Below are positions 17,015 to 24,268 of a stretch of 64,000 nt of DNA, in pieces (position 1 is the stretch's first letter; every line of letters begins with the position of its first letter). Made by a program: the position numbers and the translations under genes. The DNA comes from Altererythrobacter sp. Root672 (GTDB lineage: Bacteria; Pseudomonadota; Alphaproteobacteria; Sphingomonadales; Sphingomonadaceae), in the NCBI RefSeq assembly GCF_001427865.1, contig NZ_LMHH01000001.1, forward strand, positions 1,674,001 through 1,738,000, written 5' to 3'. The notes below the pieces were generated by a model. The model was not told the DNA's origin, made no database searches, and saw only the letters and a program-made list of their open reading frames with translations.

Positions 17015-18451
17015 ATGAGAAGAGTTCTGCCGTTCATCGCGCTGGTTGCGTCTGCTTGCCTGGTAAGCCCGGCTCTTGCCCAAGACACCTCCGTCACGGT
17101 CGAGAGCGGCGCGCTCAAGGGCACGTCCGCGGACGGCGTGCTGAGCTGGAAGGGCATCCCCTTCGCCGCCCCGCCTGTGGGCGATCTGCGCTGGCGCAAC
17201 CCGCAGCCCGCGGCGCACTGGCAGGGCGCGCGTGACGCCAGCGCCTATGGCAACGACTGCATGCAGGTGCCCTTCCCCAGCGATGCGGCGCCGCTCGGCA
17301 CCCCTCCCGCCGAGGATTGCCTCTATACCAACGTGTGGCGCCCGGCGGGGGCCAAGGGCAAGCTGCCGGTGGTGTTCTGGATCTACGGCGGCGGCTTCGT
17401 GAACGGCGGCGCCTCTCCGCCGACCTATTCGGGTGCTGAATTGGCCAAGCAGGGCGTGGTGTTCGTCAGCGCCAACTACCGCGTCGGGCGCTTCGGGACA
17501 TTCGCCCATCCAGCCCTGACCAAGGCCAACGAGGATGGCGGGCTGCTGGGCAACTACGGCTACATGGACCAGCTCGCCGCGCTGCAGTGGGTCAAGCGTA
17601 ACATCGCGGCCTTCGGCGGCGATCCCGAGAACGTGACGATCATCGGCGAGAGCGCCGGCGGCATGTCGGTCCACGCCCTGGTGACTTCGCCGATGGCCGA
17701 GGGCCTGTTCGACCGCGCGGTCGTGATGTCCGGCGGCGACGGTGGCGGCATGGGCGGCTCGACCCTGGCCTCGACCGAGGAGGTCGGCAGCACTTTCGCG
17801 CAGAAGTTCGGCATCGCCGCGAACGATCCGCAGGCTCTGGCCAAGCTCCGCGCGCTCAGTGCTGAGCAAGTGACCGACGGCCTCAGCATGATGGCTCTGT
17901 TCGCCCCCAATGGCCCGCGCACGTTCGCCAGCCCCTTTGCCGACGGCAAGCTCGCGATGGACGCAGGCGCGGCCTATCGCTCGGGCCAGTTCGCGCATGT
18001 GCCGATCATGATCGGAGCGACCAGCGCCGACATCGGCGGCAAGACCGGCCCGATGATCGCAGGTGCCCGCAACATCTCGACGGTCATCGCCGGCAAGGGC
18101 GTACCGGTCTACGCCTATCGCTTCTCCTACGTCGCCGAGAACCCGCCTCCGGGACCGGCAGGCGCTCCGGCCCAGGATGGCGCCGGCCACGCCAGCGACA
18201 TCCCGTTCTTCTTCGACACCCAGGCGATCAAGTACGAGGACCGCACCACCCCGCGCGACAACGCCATGGGCGAGGCGATCAGCGCTTACCTGGTGAACTT
18301 CGCCAAGACCGGCAATCCCAATGGCGCGGGCCTCCCCGCCTGGCCGAAATACGACCGTTCGAAAGACGAGATCATGGACTTTGCCACCAACGGCAAGGCC
18401 GTTCCCGGGAAGGATCCCTGGGGCGCCGAACTCGACGCCGCAGCCCGCTAA
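17015..18451 (+). CDS. Secreted carboxylesterase (type B)
   Basis: This 478-residue protein starts at the ATG at 17015 after GGGAGAGGG and has a signal peptide to about ALAQ (residue 23). It carries the type-B signature EDCLYTNVW (residues 100-108), the oxyanion-hole GGGF (125-128), the nucleophile S213 in GESAGG, and a late HASDIPFFF with the catalytic His. It should hydrolyse ester groups in the periplasm, for example acetyl or aryl esters on plant-derived glycosides. It is 17 bases upstream of a GH3 beta-glucosidase, so removal of ester groups followed by glycoside cleavage is a sensible pair. A LacI operator lies 89 bases upstream. Confidence 0.9.
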   Translation: MRRVLPFIALVASACLVSPALAQDTSVTVESGALKGTSADGVLSWKGIPFAAPPVGDLRWRNPQPAAHWQGARDASAYGNDCMQVPFPSDAAPLGTPPAEDCLYTNVWRPAGAKGKLPVVFWIYGGGFVNGGASPPTYSGAELAKQGVVFVSANYRVGRFGTFAHPALTKANEDGGLLGNYGYMDQLAALQWVKRNIAAFGGDPENVTIIGESAGGMSVHALVTSPMAEGLFDRAVVMSGGDGGGMGGSTLASTEEVGSTFAQKFGIAANDPQALAKLRALSAEQVTDGLSMMALFAPNGPRTFASPFADGKLAMDAGAAYRSGQFAHVPIMIGATSADIGGKTGPMIAGARNISTVIAGKGVPVYAYRFSYVAENPPPGPAGAPAQDGAGHASDIPFFFDTQAIKYEDRTTPRDNAMGEAISAYLVNFAKTGNPNGAGLPAWPKYDRSKDEIMDFATNGKAVPGKDPWGAELDAAAR

Positions 18452-18468
18452 GTCCGGAGACCAAATCC

Positions 18469-20697
18469 ATGAAATCGCTGAAGCTCGCAGTTGCCCTGCT
18501 GGGCGGCATTACCACCCTGACGGCCGCCCCGATCGTCGCCCAGGAACGCGCCGCCACCGCCCGGCCGTGGATGGACGCCACCCTCTCGCCCGAAAAGCGC
18601 ACCGAGCTCCTGCTCGCACTGATGACGCTCGACGAGAAAGTCGCCCTGCTCCACGGGCCGATGGGCATGTCGTTCGGCCCGGGCCCGCTTCCACCCGGCG
18701 CGATCGGATCGGCCGGCTACATCGCCGGTAACGCCCGCCTCGGCATTCCGGCCCTGCAGGAAAGCGACGCCAGCCTCGGCGTAACCAACCCCATGCTGGT
18801 GCGCGGGGCGGAGGACATGTCGACCGCGCTGCCGTCGAGCCTCGCCCTGGCGGCCACGTTCAATCCGGCAATCGCCTACGAAGGCGGCCGCATGGTCGGC
18901 AGCGAGGCGCGCGCCAAGCAGATCAACGTCCAGCTGGCCGGCGGCGTCAACTTGCTGCGCGATCCGCGCAACGGCCGCAACTTCGAGTACGTCGGCGAAG
19001 ACCCGCTGCTCGCCGGTATCCTCGCCGGTGAATCGGTGCGCGGCATTCAGTCCAACGGCGTGATCTCCACCGTGAAGCACTTCGCCCTCAACGGGCAGGA
19101 GCACAACCGCATGACCGCCGATTCCGTGATCGGCGAGGCGGCGGCGCGCGAAAGCGACCTGCTCGCGTTCCAGATTGCCATTGAGCGCGGCCAGCCAGGC
19201 TCGGTGATGTGCTCCTACAACCTCGTCAACGGCACTTACGGCTGCCAACACGACTGGCTGCTCAACCAGGTCCTCAAGCGCGACTGGGGCTACAAGGGCT
19301 TCGTCATGTCCGACTGGGGCGCGGTGCACGAAGTCGGCGCCTTCACCGCCGGGCTCGACCAGCAGTCGGGCGAGCAGCTCGACAAGCAGGTGTGGTTCGA
19401 CAAGCCGCTCAAGGACGGCGTGGCCGCGGGCACCATTCCGACCGCGCGAGTGGACGACGCCACCCGCCGCGTGTTGACGGCGATGTTCGCCGCCGGACTG
19501 TTCGACCGTGAAAACGCCAAGGGCGCGATCGACTATGCCGCCCACGCGGCCATCGCCCAGCACGAAGCCGAAGAGGCCATCGTCCTCCTGCAGAACCGCA
19601 ACGGCGTGCTGCCGCTCGCCGCCGGGGCAAAGCACATCGCCATCATCGGTGGCCACGCCGACGGAGGCGTTCCCTCGGGCACCGGTTCGTCGCAAGTCTC
19701 GAGCCCTTGGCGGGCACCGGGCGCGCCCCTGCGCAGCGTTCCGCTTGGCGGCGAAGGCATGATGGGGATGTTCGCCAACGTCGTGTTCCACCCCTCCGCG
19801 CCGCTCGGCGCTTTGCGTGAGCGGTTCAAAGATGCGCGGGTCAGCTTCGACAGCGGCGCCTATCCCGCCGCAGCCGCTGCCGCTGCGCGCGACGCGGATG
19901 TAGCCATCGTGTTCGTCTACCAGCCCTCCGGCGAAGGCGAGGACGTGCCGAGCATGGACCTGCCCTATGGCCAGGACGCTCTGATCGAAGCGGTCGCCGC
20001 GGCCAATCCCAACACGGTGGTCGTGCTGCAGACCGGCAACCCGGTGAACCTGCGGTGGAAGGACAAGGTCGGCGCCATCGTGCAGGCTTGGTATTCGGGT
20101 CAACGCGGTGGCGAGGCAATCGCTCGGGTGCTGACTGGCGAGGTCAATCCCTCGGGCCGCCTGCCGCTGACCTGGGCGAAGGACGAAAGCCAGCTGCCCC
20201 GCCCGGTGATCCCCGGCACCGGCGCCGGACCGAACGACCGCGTGACAGTCGACTACACCATCGAGGGCGCCGACATCGGCTATCGCTGGTTCGCCCGCCG
20301 CTCGCTCACCCCGCAGTACTGGTTCGGCCACGGCCTGAGCTACACCAGCTTCGGCCACGACCAGCTCGAGGTGAAGGGCGGCAAGACGATTACCGCCAGC
20401 GTCACTGTGACCAATACCGGGAGCAAGCCGGGCAAGGACGTGGTCCAGCTCTATCTTACCGGCAAGCCCGGCGGGGCGGAGCGACGGTTGCTGGCGTTCG
20501 AGAAAATCGATCTCGCCCCGGGCGAGAGCAAGCGGGTCACGCTGACCGCCGACCCCCGCCTGTTGGCCAGCTACGATACGCGCAAGTCCGGTTGGGTGAT
20601 CCCCTCGGGCAACTACGACGTCGCGATCGGCACCGATGCCGGCACGATGGCGCTGACCGGCAGCGCGAAGGTCTCCGGGCAGACGCTGAAGCCTTGA
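18469..20697 (+). CDS. Secreted GH3 beta-glucosidase
   Basis: This 742-residue protein has a signal peptide ending IVAQE (about residue 25) and full GH3 architecture: N-domain with STVKHFALNGQEHNR (residues 200-214), nucleophile D282 in GFVMSDWGAVHE, C-domain from about residue 370 (EEAIVLLQNRNGVLPL), and a C-terminal fibronectin-III-like domain (TNTGSKPGKDVVQLYL). The length is typical of family 3 beta-glucosidases. It would release glucose from oligosaccharides or aryl glucosides in the periplasm. It is the second gene after the carboxylesterase and shares its LacI control. Confidence 0.92.
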   Translation: MKSLKLAVALLGGITTLTAAPIVAQERAATARPWMDATLSPEKRTELLLALMTLDEKVALLHGPMGMSFGPGPLPPGAIGSAGYIAGNARLGIPALQESDASLGVTNPMLVRGAEDMSTALPSSLALAATFNPAIAYEGGRMVGSEARAKQINVQLAGGVNLLRDPRNGRNFEYVGEDPLLAGILAGESVRGIQSNGVISTVKHFALNGQEHNRMTADSVIGEAAARESDLLAFQIAIERGQPGSVMCSYNLVNGTYGCQHDWLLNQVLKRDWGYKGFVMSDWGAVHEVGAFTAGLDQQSGEQLDKQVWFDKPLKDGVAAGTIPTARVDDATRRVLTAMFAAGLFDRENAKGAIDYAAHAAIAQHEAEEAIVLLQNRNGVLPLAAGAKHIAIIGGHADGGVPSGTGSSQVSSPWRAPGAPLRSVPLGGEGMMGMFANVVFHPSAPLGALRERFKDARVSFDSGAYPAAAAAAARDADVAIVFVYQPSGEGEDVPSMDLPYGQDALIEAVAAANPNTVVVLQTGNPVNLRWKDKVGAIVQAWYSGQRGGEAIARVLTGEVNPSGRLPLTWAKDESQLPRPVIPGTGAGPNDRVTVDYTIEGADIGYRWFARRSLTPQYWFGHGLSYTSFGHDQLEVKGGKTITASVTVTNTGSKPGKDVVQLYLTGKPGGAERRLLAFEKIDLAPGESKRVTLTADPRLLASYDTRKSGWVIPSGNYDVAIGTDAGTMALTGSAKVSGQTLKP

Positions 20698-20705
20698 GAG
20701 TGCGA

Positions 20706-20734
20706 GAGGCGATCGGCCGCTAACCGATCGCCTC
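20706..20734 (+). terminator. Hairpin after the GH3 gene
   Basis: An 11-bp perfect stem (20706-20716 with 20724-20734) with a 7-base loop begins 8 bases after the stop. No T-run follows, so it may act as an mRNA 3' stabiliser or a weak terminator. Confidence 0.55.
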
Positions 20735-20766
20735 ACATCGGTTCCTGAGAACACTTACGCTAACCG

Positions 20767-20809
20767 TTTTGGCACATTATCCTTGACATCGCAACGCTAT
20801 TTTGGCACA
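20767..20809 (+). repeat. Direct repeats TTTTGGCACA in a promoter-like region
   Basis: TTTTGGCACA occurs at 20767-20776 and 20800-20809, 33 bases apart (three helical turns), each with an AACCG/AACGCTA-like flank. A TTGACA hexamer lies between them at 20783-20788. The spacing suggests two regulator sites around a promoter reading right toward the short coding start at 20880. The GG-N10-GC pattern of sigma-54 promoters is not met. Confidence 0.4.
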
Positions 20810-20879
20810 AAAAGCGAACCTCGCGATGGTGTGATTCGAAGTCACCGCCGCGCGTAGCCCCCTCCTCAAGGACCAAACC

Positions 20880-20942
20880 ATGACCCAGCCGAAAGCCCTT
20901 TCCGGCGCGCGTCGCCGTGCGCCCGCTCCCCGCCGCCGCTCA
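20880..20942 (+). pseudogene. Orphan gene start, apparently truncated by the amyloid-like operon
   Basis: An ATG at 20880 follows a good AAGGA site (CAAGGACCAAACC) and a promoter-like region. The first 20 codons read MTQPKALSGARRRAPAPRRR. At 20940 the frame runs into the tail of the oppositely directed outer-membrane barrel gene, and from there it is only an antisense shadow. The 5' end therefore looks like a remnant of a rightward gene of the sugar locus whose body was lost when the 20940-26609 segment arrived. The identity of the lost gene is unknown. It could instead be a short real peptide or chance. Confidence 0.3.
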
Positions 20943-22310
20943 GTTGAAATTGAACGGAATCCGCAAGCTCGTCCGCAGGTCGGAGGCGTCGTCGGTCACT
21001 CCCATTTCAACCGTCCAATTGATCATCGTGCGCTCGTTGAGCCGATAGCTCACGCCAAACAGGAAGCGCCCGATCTGGAGGTCGCGAGTTTTGGTCACGA
21101 TAGGATCACCCACTGTCGGGATCCCGTTGCGAACGGTGATCGGCCGCACAATGCTTTCGGTCGAGAAGACCCAGTTGTGGGCATAAGCGAAGCTGATCGA
21201 AGTGCGCTCGTTGAGTGCCAGGCCGATGCCGGCAGTCGCGTTGGGCCCGGAGCCGGGAGTGACGTGATCGATCTGCGCGTCGCTGATGCGCGTGTTCACG
21301 TCCTTGCCCCGGTTGTAGTTCCAGCCGAGCACGCCGAACAGCGTGGCCGGATCGGTGGGCGTCAAGACGGTGACACTGGGCTGGACGCTCCAGAAGCCGA
21401 AGCCCGTCGCGGACTCGGTCGCGTTGCCAAGCGCGTCGCGCGGGACCTCGAACGGGCTCGTCCCGGTCGGGACCACCACGTTGACATTGGCGGTCAGGAA
21501 CGGCCAGCCGCCGGTGCCATTGGTCAACTGGTAGCGCGCCATCAGTTCGACGTCGCCAAGCCCCTTGCCCTTCGCGGACGTGTTGATCGTGCCCGCTCCC
21601 GACTGCGGTGGGTTCTGGACGAGCGGGATCAGGACCGCGGCATCCTCGCGGTAGATCCAGGGAACCTTGGCGCCGATCTCGAAACTGCTCGTCACCCCGA
21701 ACCGGCCAACGATGGCGGCGCTGAGCACGTCCTGGCGGCTTTCGTTGATGTCGAACACGCCCACCAGGACCGACTGCGGGATCTCGATACCGCGGAAGAC
21801 GAAGCGGTTGCGGTCGACGCGGGCATATTCGAACGTCGGTTCGATCGTGATCCGGCCCGCGCGGGTGAGCACGCTGCCTTGGTCGGCCAGCACAGCAACT
21901 TCCTGGATCGGGCGTTCGGCCGGAGCCTCACCAACGCTCGAAACGCTTTCGTCGGCTTGTTGGGCGGCAGAGGTCGGTGCAGCTGGTGGCGCTTGCGCCG
22001 CGGATGCGGCCTGGGCCAGACGCGCGCTCTGCACACCCGGCGCTGCCTCCGCAGACCGAACAGTCTGCACACCGGCACCGCGCATCTTGTCGAGCAGCGC
22101 TTCTTCGAGCAGCAGGAGGCGCTGCTCCTGCGCATCGAGAACTTCGCGCTGTTCCTGAAGCGCGCGGCGCTCCGTTGCGATCTGCTCTTGGAGCCGGGCC
22201 AACTCGGATGCCTCGGGAGAGGCTTCGGATGCCGGCGTGTTAGCCTGCGCTAGCGCCGGCATGGGTATTATGGCGATCAGCAGCGACGTGCCGGTTAGCA
22301 ACCCTCTCAT
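20940..22310 (-). CDS. Outer-membrane beta-barrel with N-terminal coiled coil (FapF-like exporter)
   Basis: This is a 456-residue protein with a signal peptide (MRGLLTGTSLLIAIIPMPALAQ). I prefer the ATG at 22310 because GGGGAG sits 6 bases upstream; the ATG at 22316 abuts it. Residues 31-75 are a heptad-rich coiled coil (LARLQEQIATERRALQEQ, LLLLEEALLDKM), followed by a Pro/Ala/Gln linker to about residue 130. The rest is an alternating-hydrophobic barrel of the MetA-phenol-degradation type (PF13557) ending RIPFNFN. This coiled coil-linker-barrel plan is that of FapF, the outer-membrane pore that exports amyloid subunits in Pseudomonas, where family annotation is likewise misleading. It is the last gene of the operon, as fapF is. 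Confidence 0.72.
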   Translation of the reverse strand: MRGLLTGTSLLIAIIPMPALAQANTPASEASPEASELARLQEQIATERRALQEQREVLDAQEQRLLLLEEALLDKMRGAGVQTVRSAEAAPGVQSARLAQAASAAQAPPAAPTSAAQQADESVSSVGEAPAERPIQEVAVLADQGSVLTRAGRITIEPTFEYARVDRNRFVFRGIEIPQSVLVGVFDINESRQDVLSAAIVGRFGVTSSFEIGAKVPWIYREDAAVLIPLVQNPPQSGAGTINTSAKGKGLGDVELMARYQLTNGTGGWPFLTANVNVVVPTGTSPFEVPRDALGNATESATGFGFWSVQPSVTVLTPTDPATLFGVLGWNYNRGKDVNTRISDAQIDHVTPGSGPNATAGIGLALNERTSISFAYAHNWVFSTESIVRPITVRNGIPTVGDPIVTKTRDLQIGRFLFGVSYRLNERTMINWTVEMGVTDDASDLRTSLRIPFNFN

Positions 22311-22338
22311 CGACATCTCCCCGGCGACCGGGTCGGGA

Positions 22339-23031
22339 TCAACGAACGCTACGACCCACTATATCGGCCGCAACCGATTCCCAACGGAGCATCGCGTTAC
22401 CGACCGGTACCGCCGAATTCCTCAGATCGATATTGAGTGTAACTACAGTATCTATCGATCTGTCATTTGCTGTGTTGGCAATGAGAGTGCCGGTGAAGTT
22501 ACCGATAATATGACGTAATTCAAGGGAATTGCCGCTTAGTACCACTATTGATCCAGTTTCGTCCTTTGCCAGTTGGACGGATCCCGCCGCGGTCTGAACT
22601 GCTGGACCGTTGGGGGTGAGCTCAATCTGTTGCTGTCCGCTGCCGGCCTCCGCCGGCGGAGCCGGGCCGTCCACGACACGAACCACTCCGACGCCAGGAA
22701 CGGTGGTGACCGTGCCCTCGTCTGCAGCGGCCGACGTCGCGCCACCCGTTCCAGTGAACACCAACGGAAGCCCGGTGTCGGCGGTATTGAGCACGGTGCG
22801 CAGCGCCAGGGCCCCGTTCACCAGGGTCTGAATGTCGATACCCACCGCCACATCCATTCCGTTCGGCAATACGAAACCGCCGCGCATCCCATCGAGCTCT
22901 TCATCGGTTACGCGTGCCTGGGCCGGGAACGGCGATGTTTCGGCGTGCAAGGCCGGCGACCACCCAGGGGCGGCCGAGCCGAGGAGCAGGCCTCCGCAGA
23001 TGCACCATCGCTTGAAGCGCCTCGTAAACAC
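22339..23031 (-). CDS. Secreted protein with a Gly-Gly motif, amyloid operon member
   Basis: This 230-residue protein starts with GTG (23029-23031); an AGGAGG site 7 bases upstream overlaps the stop of the preceding gene, which fixes this start. The signal peptide ends ALHAE (about residue 30). Just after it comes VTDEELDGMRGGF (residues 41-53), whose acidic ELxxMxGG pattern resembles double-glycine leaders cut by C39 peptidases; a C39 peptidase is encoded 9 bases upstream. The remainder is Gly/Thr/Val-rich and beta-prone (GIDIQTLVNGALALRTVLN, IVVLSGNSLELRHIIGN). By position it corresponds to fapE. No domain family is recognised with certainty. Confidence 0.65.
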   Translation of the reverse strand: MFTRRFKRWCICGGLLLGSAAPGWSPALHAETSPFPAQARVTDEELDGMRGGFVLPNGMDVAVGIDIQTLVNGALALRTVLNTADTGLPLVFTGTGGATSAAADEGTVTTVPGVGVVRVVDGPAPPAEAGSGQQQIELTPNGPAVQTAAGSVQLAKDETGSIVVLSGNSLELRHIIGNFTGTLIANTANDRSIDTVVTLNIDLRNSAVPVGNAMLRWESVAADIVGRSVR

Positions 23032-23040
23032 GGCTGCCTC

Positions 23041-23754
23041 CTACATCTCGACCGGATAGGGCGGCGCGCGGGTCAGCCATAGCGCCTGCAGGCTGGCTGG
23101 CTCCATCAGTATGGTAGCCCGGCTACGCGCCACGAGGTTCCACTCCTCTTCGCGCCCGAAGCTGCTCTTGCCGCGCTCGGGCGCGTCGGAGAGCGCGAAC
23201 AGGATGCCGTTCCACATGGGGGCAAACTGTTCTTCATCAATCAGACGGATGCCGAGCGAAGGGTCGCCAATCAGGACCTGGCCGTTCTCCACGCCCTTGA
23301 TGACGACGAAATGCTTGTACCCTTTCATATCGATCAGCGCGATGCCGGGGATGCCGGTTCGCTCGATATCGGCCAGGGTCACGACATAGCCGTCAGCCTT
23401 GATGCCCCTCGCGTTCAAGTAGCGCTTCATGTCGAGCAGCGAGAAGCCCAGCCGCCTGATCTGCGCGCGGTCTCCCTCCTTCCACATGCCGACGAAGATC
23501 GTCTGTTCGTTCTGAAGATCGCCGTAATGGTAGCGCAACAGGGTCGCGAGCGCGGCTGACCCACAGCTGAAATCGTATTGCTGCCGCACGACGGTAAGAT
23601 ACCGGCGCTCGACCATGCTCTTGGTCGGCAAGGCATAGTCGCCGCTGGCCAAACTCAGAGTGCTGCCTGTCGGCCGCACTGGATTATCGGCACAAGCTGT
23701 CAGCATCAGACTAACCGCCAGTACGCAGGCGGTCCTATGGTTGGATGGCGACAT
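23041..23754 (-). CDS. C39-family peptidase lipoprotein (FapD-like)
   Basis: This is a 237-residue protein. The N-terminus is a lipoprotein signal with the lipobox LTAC (C21), so it is membrane-anchored and faces the periplasm. The papain-like C39 triad is intact: Q58/Q59 oxyanion, C64 in YDFSCGSAALATLL, H148 in GYKHFVVIKG, and D164 in GDPSLG. Unlike bacteriocin exporters it has no ABC or membrane domain; it is a stand-alone peptidase, as in fap operons, where FapD is needed for fibre export. Likely substrates are the GG-motif protein encoded next or the amyloid subunits. It overlaps the preceding gene by 20 bases. Confidence 0.8.
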   Translation of the reverse strand: MSPSNHRTACVLAVSLMLTACADNPVRPTGSTLSLASGDYALPTKSMVERRYLTVVRQQYDFSCGSAALATLLRYHYGDLQNEQTIFVGMWKEGDRAQIRRLGFSLLDMKRYLNARGIKADGYVVTLADIERTGIPGIALIDMKGYKHFVVIKGVENGQVLIGDPSLGIRLIDEEQFAPMWNGILFALSDAPERGKSSFGREEEWNLVARSRATILMEPASLQALWLTRAPPYPVEM

Positions 23755-24196
23755 TTACGTTCATCGCCGAGTTGATTGAGACGTTGTTGCCAGTGTTGGC
23801 ATTGACCATCGCCAGACCGTTGAAGCCACCGAAGGAAGCGCCGTCGATCGAGATGGTTCCTGTCGTCGGGTCACCGTTGATGATGTTCCCCGAAACGGTG
23901 CTGGTGTTCCTGACGTTGATGTTCTGCTCCAGGACGTTGAGGTCAGCCATCCCGTTGACTTGAGCAAGCCGAGTGTCGTCGGCGACAGCGGCGGTTGCGA
24001 ATGGTTTGGCCAGCACGGCAGCGAGTTCGCTGGTGATCTCAGCGTTGGAGATCGCTTCTGCCGGAGCGGCTTTCGGTTCGTCCAGAACGCTCTGGGTGTT
24101 GGCGGCCGGATCCGGTTCGTCGGAAGCGAGTGCGGGTCCAGCATGAAGAAGGCCGGAAATCACAATCCCGGCCGCGAGCAAATGGGAGCGGGTCAC
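23735..24196 (-). CDS. Small secreted Asn-rich protein, relative of the repeat fibre protein (FapB-like position)
   Basis: This is a 153-residue protein. The start is the GTG at 24194-24196, chosen because AAGGAGGG lies 8 bases upstream; frames reaching 24217 or 24265 put extra Arg-rich residues before the signal peptide. The signal is VTRSHLLAAGIVISGLL..PALAS (about residue 25). The mature C-terminus (residues 124-149) is Asn/Val/Ser-rich and aligns with the last 30 residues of the 369-residue repeat protein encoded upstream (pattern F-x-GL-x3-N-x-NTG-x3-S-x-N). A shared tail but no repeats suggests a nucleator or minor subunit, as FapB is to FapC. It has no recognised domain. Confidence 0.62.
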   Translation of the reverse strand: MTRSHLLAAGIVISGLLHAGPALASDEPDPAANTQSVLDEPKAAPAEAISNAEITSELAAVLAKPFATAAVADDTRLAQVNGMADLNVLEQNINVRNTSTVSGNIINGDPTTGTISIDGASFGGFNGLAMVNANTGNNVSINSAMNVNVAIQP

Positions 24197-24268
24197 GGGC
24201 GTGTCCCTCCTTCGCATATGAGGCGAAAAAGGACCGGCCGCCACGAAGGCGGCCGGTCTTTCCAATGC

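Noticed and set aside
16823-18190. Long upstream extension of the LacI reading frame
   Set aside because: The extension is antisense to the carboxylesterase gene; the helix-turn-helix N-terminus sets the real start at 16822.
20767-20816. Sigma-54 promoter based on TTGGCAC
   Set aside because: Neither TTGGCAC copy has GC at the required 10-base spacing after GG.
20943-22253. Rightward frame over the coiled-coil barrel gene
   Set aside because: Only the first 20 codons are free of overlap; the rest has shadow composition (Arg/Gly/Ala).
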